A stretch of DNA of 5,840 nt from assembly GCA_017379255.1 (NCBI GenBank), contig JAFNWZ010000363.1:1-5840 (forward strand), in the 5' to 3' direction. Source of the stretch: Akkermansia sp. (GTDB lineage: Bacteria; Verrucomicrobiota; Verrucomicrobiia; Verrucomicrobiales; Akkermansiaceae). A program made the translations under genes and the position numbers. Positions 1 through 5,507 of the stretch are shown in pieces. Every line of letters starts with the position of its first letter. Position 1 is the stretch's first letter. Below the pieces are notes generated by a model. It had not been told where the DNA came from. It made no database searches and worked only from the letters and a program-made list of their open reading frames with translations.

Positions 1-369
1 GGCGCGGGTAGCCTCCGGCGCGGCCAGAGCCGTGCCCAGCGCAGCAGCATAGGCAATATCACGCGTCCACACCGTGGACCAGTTCGCCCCGGCCAGGAGG
101 CAGCCCTCGGGGCTCATATCCTCCTGCAGCTCCTGCACCGCCAGGGCATACATAGCCTGCAGCACCGGAAGGGAACTGCGCACCCCGGCGCAGCCCTGCG
201 GCAGCGTAGTCGGGATAGCCACCTCACGCACCTCCGCACCGCCCTCGCGGGTAATACGCAGGCAGGCGGGAGAAGCCAGCTCCGCCACCAGCCCCGGCTG
301 TTCCAGCCGGGTGGAGGTCAGGCGGTAGGCGCCGTTATCAAACAGAAGCTGTTCCTGCTGGGTTGTCAT
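1..369 (-). CDS. Putative six-hairpin glycosidase-like protein, N-terminal part (cut by window edge)
   Basis: This is an open frame of 123 codons with no stop, running off the left edge, so only the N-terminus is visible. It begins MTTQQEQLLFDNGAYRL. It reaches a conserved-looking stretch at residues 93-110 containing AGANWSTVWTRDIAYA. The N-W-x-x-V-W-x-RD pattern is typical of (alpha/alpha)6-barrel carbohydrate enzymes such as glycogen debranching, GH63 and related six-hairpin glycosidases, where the WxRD region lines the active-site entrance. A preceding helix (AMYALAVQELQEDMS, about residues 73-87) also fits this fold. The assignment rests on this motif only; substrate is unknown. The gene lies just downstream of purB on the same strand and is probably co-transcribed with it. 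An in-frame ATG at 378-376 would add MPC and begin 3 bases after the purB stop. Neither start has a Shine-Dalgarno sequence, so the start is undecided. Confidence 0.6.
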   Translation of the reverse strand, partial: MTTQQEQLLFDNGAYRLTSTRLEQPGLVAELASPACLRITREGGAEVREVAIPTTLPQGCAGVRSSLPVLQAMYALAVQELQEDMSPEGCLLAGANWSTVWTRDIAYAAALGTALAAPEATRA

Positions 370-381
370 GCAGGGCATGCA

Positions 382-1806
382 TCAGAGAATAGCGCCCGGC
401 ACATAGCCCACGCCGTCCGGGAAACGGGTGGCCAGCTCCTTCACCATATCGGCAAAGGCATCCACCTGCTGAGCAGCCATGCCGGTATCGCCGGCGTTGG
501 CATCGTAAATCTCCTGAATCTCTTCGCGGGTCAGCATCAGGCGGCCATCGGCCCCCAGGCGGTCCAGCAGGTCATTGGTGGAAATAAGGCCGTTGCGCAG
601 GTCGTTGGAAACCGCCACAGCGTGCTCCTTGATGACCTCGTGGGCAGTCTCGCGGCCCACGCCGCGCTTCACCGCAGCCATCATGATGGTAGTAGTCATC
701 AGGAAGGGCAGGTAGCGGTTCAGCTCGGTGCGCACCACGGGCTCATACATGCCCATCTGGTCCAGCACGGTAATGAACGTCTCAAACAGGCCATCGGCAG
801 CCAGGAAGGCATCCGGCAGCACACAGCGGCGCACCACGGAGCAGGACACGTCGCCCTCATTCCACTGGTCGCCGATAATGCCGCCAATCATGGTGAGGTG
901 GCCCTTCAGGATAGCGTGGAAACCGTTCACGCGCTCGCAGGAGCGGGGGTTCATCTTGTGCGGCATGGCGCTGGAGCCGGTCTGCCCCTTGGCAAAGCCC
1001 TCGGTGCAGAGCTCGTGGCCCACCATGAGGCGCCAGGTCTTGCAGAAGCTGCTCGGGCCGCTGGCCAGACCCACCAGGCCGGAGATAATCTCAAAATCCA
1101 GCGATCGGGGATACACCTGCCCCACATTCATCCACTTGGAGGAAATACCCAGGTGGGCGCAGATGCGGGCCTCAAGCTCGCGCACGGTATCCGGGTTCTT
1201 AGCAAAGAGGGAAAGCTGGTCGAGCTGCGTGCCCACAGCACCCTTCAGACCGCGCACGCGGTAGCGCTCCATCATGCTCACCCAGGCCCAGGCCCAGTGC
1301 ACAATCTCCTCACCGAACATAGCCACGCGCTTGCCCATGGTCGTAGCCTGTGCGGCCACGTTGTGCGTGCGGGCGGCAAAAACCATATCGCGCCAACCGT
1401 TGGCGCACTTAGCCATGCGGTCGAGCACGGCCACCGCCTTGTCGCGGATGATGTGCATGGAGCGCCAGATCTGCAGCTGCTCCACGTTCTCGGTCAGGTC
1501 GCGGCTGGTCATACCCTTATGGATATGCTCGTGGCCGGCGAGGTCGCAGAACTCCTCAATACGGGCCTTCACATCGTGGCGGGTCACGCGCTCACGGGCG
1601 TTGATGCTGTCCACATCCACCTGCTCCTTCACACGCTCGTAGGCATCAATCGCCTCCTGCGGAATATCCAGCCCCAGGTCTTTCTGGGCCTTCATCACAG
1701 CAATCCAGAACTCACGCTCCAGCACAATGCGGCCCTCGGCAGACCAGATGGCTTTCATGGAATCAGAGGCGTAACGCCCGGCCAGTACATTCGGAATAGC
1801 GCTCAT
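382..1806 (-). CDS. purB: Adenylosuccinate lyase
   Basis: A 474-residue fumarase/aspartase-superfamily enzyme of purine synthesis. It removes fumarate from SAICAR to give AICAR, and from adenylosuccinate to give AMP, as a cytosolic homotetramer. Visible family marks are RHDVKARIEEF near residues 76-86, the GHEHIHKGMTSRDLTENVEQ segment (91-110), the general-acid His in ARTHNVAAQ (H148), and the superfamily signature GSSAMPHKMNP (278-288) carrying the catalytic serine loop. The C-terminus is PGAIL. The sequence resembles actinobacterial PurB (MSAIPNVLAxRYAS start, QWNEGDVxCSVVRR) more than the human or Bacillus types. Length is normal and no lesion is seen. The start chosen is the ATG at 1806-1804, matching the family N-terminus; the frame stays open to an ATG at 1854, but those 16 extra residues (MNLLCSGFHLYRKHTI) do not look like family sequence and would overlap the promoter. 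No Shine-Dalgarno sequence precedes the ATG. Confidence 0.97.
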   Translation of the reverse strand: MSAIPNVLAGRYASDSMKAIWSAEGRIVLEREFWIAVMKAQKDLGLDIPQEAIDAYERVKEQVDVDSINARERVTRHDVKARIEEFCDLAGHEHIHKGMTSRDLTENVEQLQIWRSMHIIRDKAVAVLDRMAKCANGWRDMVFAARTHNVAAQATTMGKRVAMFGEEIVHWAWAWVSMMERYRVRGLKGAVGTQLDQLSLFAKNPDTVRELEARICAHLGISSKWMNVGQVYPRSLDFEIISGLVGLASGPSSFCKTWRLMVGHELCTEGFAKGQTGSSAMPHKMNPRSCERVNGFHAILKGHLTMIGGIIGDQWNEGDVSCSVVRRCVLPDAFLAADGLFETFITVLDQMGMYEPVVRTELNRYLPFLMTTTIMMAAVKRGVGRETAHEVIKEHAVAVSNDLRNGLISTNDLLDRLGADGRLMLTREEIQEIYDANAGDTGMAAQQVDAFADMVKELATRFPDGVGYVPGAIL

Positions 1807-1828
1807 AATTGTATGTTTTCGGTACAGG

Positions 1829-1866
1829 TGAAAACCCGAGCATAGCAGATTCACCCCTGGTTTTCA
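1829..1866. repeat. Perfect 8-bp inverted repeat flanking the purB promoter
   Basis: TGAAAACC (1829-1836) and GGTTTTCA (1859-1866) are exact reverse complements separated by 22 bases. One arm covers the predicted purB transcription start and the other overlaps the -35 box, with centres 30 bp (about three helical turns) apart. This would suit a dimeric or looping regulator, but an 8-bp match could also be chance, or a trace of an integration boundary. Confidence 0.4.
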
Positions 1867-1867
1867 A
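1839..1867 (-). promoter_or_regulatory. Predicted sigma70-type promoter for purB
   Basis: On the minus strand TTGAAA (1867-1862) is followed after exactly 17 bases by TATGCT (1844-1839). The match is 5/6 to the -35 and 4/6 to the -10 consensus with ideal spacing. Transcription would start near 1832, giving a leader of about 26 bases before the purB ATG at 1806. This is inferred from sequence only. Confidence 0.55.
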
Positions 1868-1894
1868 GCTTTATATCTGGACCTCCAGGGCAAC

Positions 1895-1899
1895 GGAGG
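1895..1899 (+). promoter_or_regulatory. Strong Shine-Dalgarno sequence deciding the start of the 49-residue ORF
   Basis: GGAGG lies 8 bases before a GTG at 1908 and 5 bases before an adjacent GTG at 1905. It supports a short protein starting here rather than at the far-upstream ATG at 1809. It is the clearest ribosome binding site in the window. Confidence 0.6.
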
Positions 1900-1907
1900 G
1901 GCGTGTG

Positions 1908-2057
1908 GTGAACTTGCTGCGAGCCAAGTTTGAAAAAGAGATGCCTCCTCAGCTGGTTGGGTTGGACGCTCAGAGTATTCAGGAAGCCCTATCGGCTGCG
2001 ATAGATGCCGTTCTGCAGGAGCTACACGAGGGAAAAGGCGATAGCCTGACTCCCTGA
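1908..2057 (+). CDS. Small hypothetical phage-associated protein (49 aa)
   Basis: A GTG-started frame of 49 residues, MNLLRAKFEKEMPPQLVGLD then a helical stretch (AQSIQEALSAAIDAVLQELHEG) and the end SLTP. The start is chosen from the GGAGG 8 bases upstream; GTG 1905 is an alternative adding one residue. The sequence is charged, soluble and probably mostly helical; no motif or membrane segment is seen. I do not recognise the family. It is the first plus-strand gene of the phage block, in a place where some phages carry a small terminase subunit or a small helical accessory protein, but nothing in the residues proves either. Its TGA stop is followed immediately by the hairpin that contains the start codon of the next gene, suggesting translational coupling. 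The same frame is open back to an ATG at 1809, but that extension has no ribosome binding site and overlaps the purB promoter. Confidence 0.5.
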   Translation: MNLLRAKFEKEMPPQLVGLDAQSIQEALSAAIDAVLQELHEGKGDSLTP

Positions 2058-2085
2058 TTTTGACACATCCCCAAGGGGTGTGTCA
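2058..2085 (+). promoter_or_regulatory. Stop-adjacent hairpin element A (TTTTGACA plus stem-loop over a start codon)
   Basis: Directly after the TGA at 2055-2057 comes TTTTGACA (2058-2065). It leads into a hairpin with left arm TGACACA (2061-2067), a bulged T (2068) and CCCC (2069-2072), a two-base AA centre, and right arm GGGG (2075-2078) plus TGTGTCA (2079-2085). All arm bases pair; since a two-base loop is too tight, the innermost pair probably opens. The GTG start of the nuclease gene (2080-2082) lies inside the right arm. No T-run follows on either strand, so it is not an ordinary intrinsic terminator. A second element of the same design occurs at 4827-4850. Confidence 0.65.
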
Positions 2086-2430
2086 TCCAAACGTAACAGC
2101 TCTGAACTTGAAAACCGATTTGCCACCCTGTGGGATGCCATAGGTGGCCCGGAGTTGGTGCGTGAGTACCGATTTGACAAAAGCCGCCGCTGGCGAGCTG
2201 ACTTCGCATGGGAAGAAGCGCGTCTGCTGATTGAGATTGAGGGAGGCGTATGGAATCGGGGTCGCCATCTGACTCCCCGAGGCTTCATGAACGATGCTGA
2301 AAAGTATCTGGCTGCCACCTTGCAGGGCTGGGCGGTTATTCGTCTGGTAGACTCCATGCTTACCCCGGACACCATCAAACAAATCCTTGATTATGCCCGA
2401 AACCGAATATCTGGAAGACCTGTGGCGTGA
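2080..2430 (+). CDS. PD-(D/E)XK-type endonuclease domain protein (DUF559/VSR-like)
   Basis: A 116-residue single-domain protein resembling small phage-encoded endonucleases of the restriction-endonuclease fold. The likely metal-binding core is D41 in RWRADFAW and the E52-x-E54 of LLIEIEGGVW, followed by R62-H63 and the conserved-looking NDAEKYLAATLQGWAVIRL segment (71-89) that forms the later strand and helix. Such proteins often sit among phage packaging or replication genes; a role in DNA processing during packaging or replication is inference. The start is a GTG at 2080 (next Met only at residue 70), inside hairpin A; AAGG at 2073-2076 lies only three bases upstream, too close for a normal Shine-Dalgarno sequence. 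The 3' end overlaps the natural terminase start by 38 bases (2393-2430), implying coupled translation. The domain appears complete. Confidence 0.8.
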   Translation: MSSKRNSSELENRFATLWDAIGGPELVREYRFDKSRRWRADFAWEEARLLIEIEGGVWNRGRHLTPRGFMNDAEKYLAATLQGWAVIRLVDSMLTPDTIKQILDYARNRISGRPVA

Positions 2431-2539
2431 AGCGTGGACTCCACCCGACCGCAAGGATGTCTGGATGTGAGCAGAGGAACATATCGAAAACATACCGTAC
2501 TCGCCCATACCCGGATATTTTCGTGTTGCCAACTCTCCG
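2393..2539 (+). pseudogene. N-terminal segment of the terminase frame, interrupted by an in-frame TGA
   Basis: This stretch is in the same frame as the terminase that follows. It starts with an ATG at 2393 and encodes MPETEYLEDLWREAWTPPDR and then KDVWM before a TGA at 2468-2470. Past the stop the frame continues AEEHIENIPYSPIPGYFRVA up to the ATG at 2540. GpA-type terminases of this kind typically begin with a WTPP-like stretch, then a WAE(E/Q)H motif, then a PGxYR(V/T)A motif, so all N-terminal landmarks are present and the TGA takes the place of the conserved Trp (TGG to TGA). Everything points to one 574-codon gene carrying a nonsense change, a readthrough site, or a sequencing error. The ATG overlaps the nuclease gene and has no clear Shine-Dalgarno sequence. 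Confidence 0.8.
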
Positions 2540-4117
2540 ATGCTGTCTGAGGTCATGCAGGAAATGGTGAATCCCCGCACGCGGCTAGTGAGCATCATTG
2601 CCGCTGTGCAGAGTTCTAAATCAACTGCGATTGAGATTGCCCTTTGCTACATCATAGCCAATCTACCCGGGCCGACTCTCTGGCTGGATCAGAACGATGA
2701 TGATGCCCGTGATCAGGCCGAAGGTCGCTTGCGAAAAATCTTCGATTGCTGCCAGCCCGTAAAAGCGTTGTACCCGGCAGATAAGTATAAACTGCGTAAC
2801 ACCACCATCCATTTTGCCAATGGCATGACGCTCTGGGTTGCCGGAGCTTACAACAAGAGTAATCTGCAACGCCGCTCCATCCGATGGCTGATTGGTGACG
2901 AGACTTGGCGCTGGCCGCAGGGCCACATGGCAGAAGCCGAAGCCCGAACAACCGCATTCGGTTGGCTGGGCAAATGCATCTTCTGTTCACAGGGAGGTTT
3001 TGCCGGGGACGATACGCACAACAAGTTCGAGACAACTGACCAGCGGGAATGGATGTTTACCTGTCCGCATTGTGGCAAGGAACAGGCGTATTCGTGGTCA
3101 TGTGTGGAATGGGGAAGCGATTGCAAGGATGCTGAGGGTAACTACGACTTCCGCAAGGTGCGGGCTACGACTTACATGCGCTGCGCTCATTGTCAGGCAA
3201 TGTTTGAGGACAGGGACGATGTGCGGCGCGACCTCAATGCCCGGTCACGTTTTGTACCGCAGAACCCAAATGCGGCTACGGAGTATGTGGGCTTCCATTG
3301 GAATGCACTTGCCACGATGAGCTGGGGTATGTTGGCAGAGCTTTACCTCCGCGCCAAGACCGCAGCCCGGAAAGGTGATTACACCCAGCTGCAGCAGTTC
3401 TACCAGAAACGACTCGCCGAGGCATGGAATGAGTTTCACGAGGATTTCCATGTGGAGACTCCGCTATCTGACTATCGCCTGGGGGATTTCTGGGCAGATG
3501 AGGGCAACATCGGCGGTGTGCCGCTGCGCTTCCTGACGGTGGATGTTCAGCGCGAGTGTTTCTATGCGGTAGTACGAGCCTGGGGGCTGGATGGTAGCTC
3601 ACGCCTGATGTACTGCGACAAGCTGCATTCATGGGATGACATTGCCGTGCTTGCTGCTCGCTTTGGAGTACAGAATAATCTGGTGTTTATCGACTGTGGC
3701 TATCAGAGCTACGAGGTCTATGGGCATTGTGCTGAAAATGGCTGGACTGCCCTCATGGGCGATAAACGAGCCACCTTTACCCACCGCCAGAAAGATGGCA
3801 AGCAGGTGGAACGCTTCTACTCCCCGAAGCGCAGGATAAATCTTGGGCATCAAAAGGTAGCAGAGATGTACTTCTGGAGCAACCTGAACGTAAAAGATGC
3901 GCTCTTCCGACTCAGGCGTAACACATCCGCTCCGCTCTGGGAAGTCCCCGGTGATGCACCCCAAGATTACCTCGATATGCTGGAATCCGAATGCCGCAAG
4001 TTTGATAATGGCCATTGGGTCTGGAAGCAGATAGGCGACCGCGATAACCATTACCTCGACTGCGAAGCCATGCAGGTGTGTGGAGCGATTATGCTGAAAT
4101 TGGTGGGAGGGGAATGA
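2540..4117 (+). CDS. Phage terminase large subunit, GpA family (main open part, 525 aa)
   Basis: This is the packaging motor ATPase and nuclease of a tailed phage. It pumps DNA into the prohead through the portal and cuts genome ends. Numbering from the ATG at 2540, the Walker A-like loop is AVQSSKST (K27), Walker B is WLIGDE (D120, E121), and the segment between them fits the ATPase core. A zinc-ribbon-like pair CPHC (175-178) and CAHC (215-218) follows. The nuclease half shows FLTVDVQ (D335), VFIDCG (D385) and HYLDCEA (D507), the spaced acidic residues expected for the RNase H-like nuclease. From the natural start at 2393 the protein would be 574 residues, somewhat short of lambda gpA (about 640). 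The first ATG after the internal TGA is at 2540, which would give a protein lacking the first 49 residues but keeping both active sites; no Shine-Dalgarno sequence supports that start. The TGA at 4115 ends it. Confidence 0.92.
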   Translation: MLSEVMQEMVNPRTRLVSIIAAVQSSKSTAIEIALCYIIANLPGPTLWLDQNDDDARDQAEGRLRKIFDCCQPVKALYPADKYKLRNTTIHFANGMTLWVAGAYNKSNLQRRSIRWLIGDETWRWPQGHMAEAEARTTAFGWLGKCIFCSQGGFAGDDTHNKFETTDQREWMFTCPHCGKEQAYSWSCVEWGSDCKDAEGNYDFRKVRATTYMRCAHCQAMFEDRDDVRRDLNARSRFVPQNPNAATEYVGFHWNALATMSWGMLAELYLRAKTAARKGDYTQLQQFYQKRLAEAWNEFHEDFHVETPLSDYRLGDFWADEGNIGGVPLRFLTVDVQRECFYAVVRAWGLDGSSRLMYCDKLHSWDDIAVLAARFGVQNNLVFIDCGYQSYEVYGHCAENGWTALMGDKRATFTHRQKDGKQVERFYSPKRRINLGHQKVAEMYFWSNLNVKDALFRLRRNTSAPLWEVPGDAPQDYLDMLESECRKFDNGHWVWKQIGDRDNHYLDCEAMQVCGAIMLKLVGGE

Positions 4118-4124
4118 AATAGCA

Positions 4125-4154
4125 TTGCAACTTGTTATACGTCTGTGATACAAT
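4125..4154 (+). promoter_or_regulatory. Predicted sigma70-type promoter of the AT-rich gene
   Basis: TTGCAA (4125-4130) and TACAAT (4149-4154) are separated by 18 bases, with 4/6 and 5/6 consensus matches. The -10 box ends 6 bases before the ATG at 4161, so transcription should begin at or within a base or two of that ATG, giving a leaderless or nearly leaderless message. No Shine-Dalgarno sequence lies between. Prediction from sequence only. Confidence 0.55.
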
Positions 4155-4160
4155 CGCCCT

Positions 4161-4826
4161 ATGAAATCCTTTTTAAAACATTTTTGGCTCGAAATAATTG
4201 GTACGGTTTCCATTCTCATTTTAATTGGTGCAAAACTTATTTTCGGAGAAAGAGTTGAGATGTTGCCAATTTTAGCTTTATTGGTTTCTGTTTGCGCTTT
4301 TCTGCGAGCGTATAAATCAGATAGTGCTACAGATTCTAGTAAAAAATTTGCACAATACAAGGAACTTACTTTGGAATTAGAAAAGGAACAAGTAAAGCAG
4401 TCTCTCGAACAATGGAAAAATGCATCGGAAGTATATTTCGTTGGAAATGGCGAGTATTGTGGGATTATTGAGGAAGCTTTTGCCTTTGCGAATATGTCTG
4501 ACCAGAACGAGGAAAAAATAAAGATAGTAGATGGATACCTTTCTCGTGAAATAATAACGCATCAGCGAAATGATTTCAGTGTTTATGAGCCCATTTTCAA
4601 ATTCGTATACAAAGTGCATAAGTGTTGGGACAATAATATGCTGAGTATCGATCATGTAAGAGATTTATTCCTGAAAGAAGAATTAGCTGCGCTACTCGAA
4701 TTTGGTATATATTTCGTGAGAATCGGAGGAAATAGTAAAGAAGCAGGCTATTACGAACCATCGTTTGGAAAAATTGCTGAATTGTTGAATTGTGAGATGT
4801 GGCAAACCTGTAAGCACTTGGATTAA
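4161..4826 (+). CDS. Membrane-anchored hypothetical protein, AT-rich moron (221 aa)
   Basis: I do not recognise this family. Two hydrophobic segments stand at the N-terminus (about residues 9-28 and 33-49) with a tight GERVE turn between them. Lysines before the first (K2, K6) and R49, K52 after the second predict that both ends are in the cytoplasm. A Lys/Glu-rich, probably coiled-coil helix follows (about 60-90), then a soluble, mainly helical domain to residue 221 with no catalytic motif I can name. By my count the gene is about 35% GC (236 of 666), against roughly 55% in adjacent phage genes, so it was acquired separately. It sits alone between the terminase and a ParB-like gene with its own predicted promoter, the classic moron arrangement. 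Expression from the integrated prophage, perhaps for superinfection exclusion or another defence role, is inference from this context. Its TAA stop abuts hairpin element B. Confidence 0.8.
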   Translation: MKSFLKHFWLEIIGTVSILILIGAKLIFGERVEMLPILALLVSVCAFLRAYKSDSATDSSKKFAQYKELTLELEKEQVKQSLEQWKNASEVYFVGNGEYCGIIEEAFAFANMSDQNEEKIKIVDGYLSREIITHQRNDFSVYEPIFKFVYKVHKCWDNNMLSIDHVRDLFLKEELAALLEFGIYFVRIGGNSKEAGYYEPSFGKIAELLNCEMWQTCKHLD

Positions 4827-4850
4827 TTTTGACATGCCCCCTTGGGCATG
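4827..4850 (+). promoter_or_regulatory. Stop-adjacent hairpin element B (TTTTGACA plus stem-loop over a start codon)
   Basis: Immediately after the TAA at 4824-4826 comes TTTTGACA (4827-4834). The hairpin has perfect 7-bp arms CATGCCC (4833-4839) and GGGCATG (4844-4850) around a CCTT loop. The ATG of the following ParB-like gene (4848-4850) is the last three bases of the right arm. No T-run follows, so a terminator role is unlikely. The design and spacing (21 bases from TTTTGACA to the start codon) match element A (22 bases). Confidence 0.65.
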
Positions 4851-5507
4851 AGTAAGATTTACTGCGCACATACTGATGTTGTTGCCACGGATTCCCTGAT
4901 TGAGCCCCCCCGCAACCCGAACCGCCACCCGGAAGACCAGATTATCGCCTTGGCGAAAATCATCCGTCATCAGGGGTGGCGTAATCCTATTGTTGTCAGC
5001 CACCGTTCCGGTTTTGTCGTGAAAGGTCACGGTCGCTTGCTTGCTGCCCGTATGCTTGGGCTGGAGGAAGTGCCAGTCGATTATCAGGACTACGAGAACG
5101 AAGCAGCCGAGTGGGCAGACATGGTGGCTGACAACAAGATTGTCGAACTCTCCAATATGGATGAGGACGAGCTGAATGCCATCATTCGTGAACTGGATGG
5201 GCAGATTGATTTGGAACTTACCGGGTTCAACGATTCCGAAATCAACTCCATGCTGGCCAGCGTATCGGAGGACTTGGAAGCCGTGCCGGACAACGTACCG
5301 CTCGATGCCGACAATGACAGCACCGTGACCATCCTGCCATTCATTGCCTACGGAGCCAAGAAAATCTACATGCAGCCGGACGAAGCCGAGCGATTCGAGC
5401 GACCGCTTAAGGAATACAGCTCCGTTCATGGTAACTACAATGGGCTTGCCCTCGAACTCATGAAGTTCGGCGATTCCAACTTCCGTAACGACTCTCATGA
5501 AAGCTGA
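4848..5507 (+). CDS. ParB/Srx-fold domain protein, phage type
   Basis: A 219-residue protein. The N-terminal half is a ParB N-terminal (ParB/Srx nuclease-like) domain, with PPRNPNRHP (20-28), a helix with GWRNPIVV (43-50) and the phosphate-binding-like motif KGHGRLLAARMLG (59-71). Residues 79-128 (YQDYENEAAEWADMVADNKI onward to DLELTGF) match the continuation seen in phage ParB proteins that precede adenine methyltransferase domains, but no methylase motif (DPPY) follows here. Instead a different C-terminal segment (about 160-208, AYGAKKIYMQPDEAERF and HGNYNGLALELMKFGD) is present. DNA or nucleotide binding is likely; the exact function is unknown. The ATG at 4848 is chosen; an in-frame TTG at 4842 would add two residues. 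The start lies inside hairpin B without a Shine-Dalgarno sequence. The 3' end overlaps the next gene by 11 bases, so the two ParB-like genes are probably coupled. Confidence 0.8.
   Translation: MSKIYCAHTDVVATDSLIEPPRNPNRHPEDQIIALAKIIRHQGWRNPIVVSHRSGFVVKGHGRLLAARMLGLEEVPVDYQDYENEAAEWADMVADNKIVELSNMDEDELNAIIRELDGQIDLELTGFNDSEINSMLASVSEDLEAVPDNVPLDADNDSTVTILPFIAYGAKKIYMQPDEAERFERPLKEYSSVHGNYNGLALELMKFGDSNFRNDSHES

Noticed and set aside
622..1845. A 407-codon plus-strand open frame antisense to purB
   Set aside because: Its product is dominated by His, Leu, Ala and Gly and has no family features; it is the expected shadow of a GC-rich gene, and purB on the other strand is unmistakable.
1809..1907. 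Extending the 49-residue protein upstream to ATG 1809 (82 residues)
   Set aside because: The extension overlaps the purB promoter and has no ribosome binding site; GGAGG at 1895 clearly points to GTG 1905/1908.
2058..2085. Hairpin A as a rho-independent terminator
   Set aside because: No T-run follows the stem on either strand, and the next gene's start codon lies in the stem; the T-run precedes it instead. The same holds for hairpin B.
2055..2085. T4 gene 60-like translational bypassing at the stop-adjacent hairpin
   Set aside because: The second copy has no matching take-off and landing codons, and the proteins on each side make sense as separate units.
2170..2190. A TTTGACA near 2173 as a third copy of the hairpin element
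   Set aside because: It is inside the nuclease coding region, not next to a stop codon, and no GC-rich inverted repeat follows it.
3629..4360. A 243-codon minus-strand open frame across the end of the terminase and the start of the AT-rich gene
   Set aside because: It runs antisense to conserved terminase nuclease motifs and the gene junction; no protein-like features were seen.
2393..5507. Genome-wide recoding of TGA as Trp in this phage
   Set aside because: Several phage genes end properly at TGA, and Trp is otherwise encoded by TGG throughout; only one TGA is out of place.
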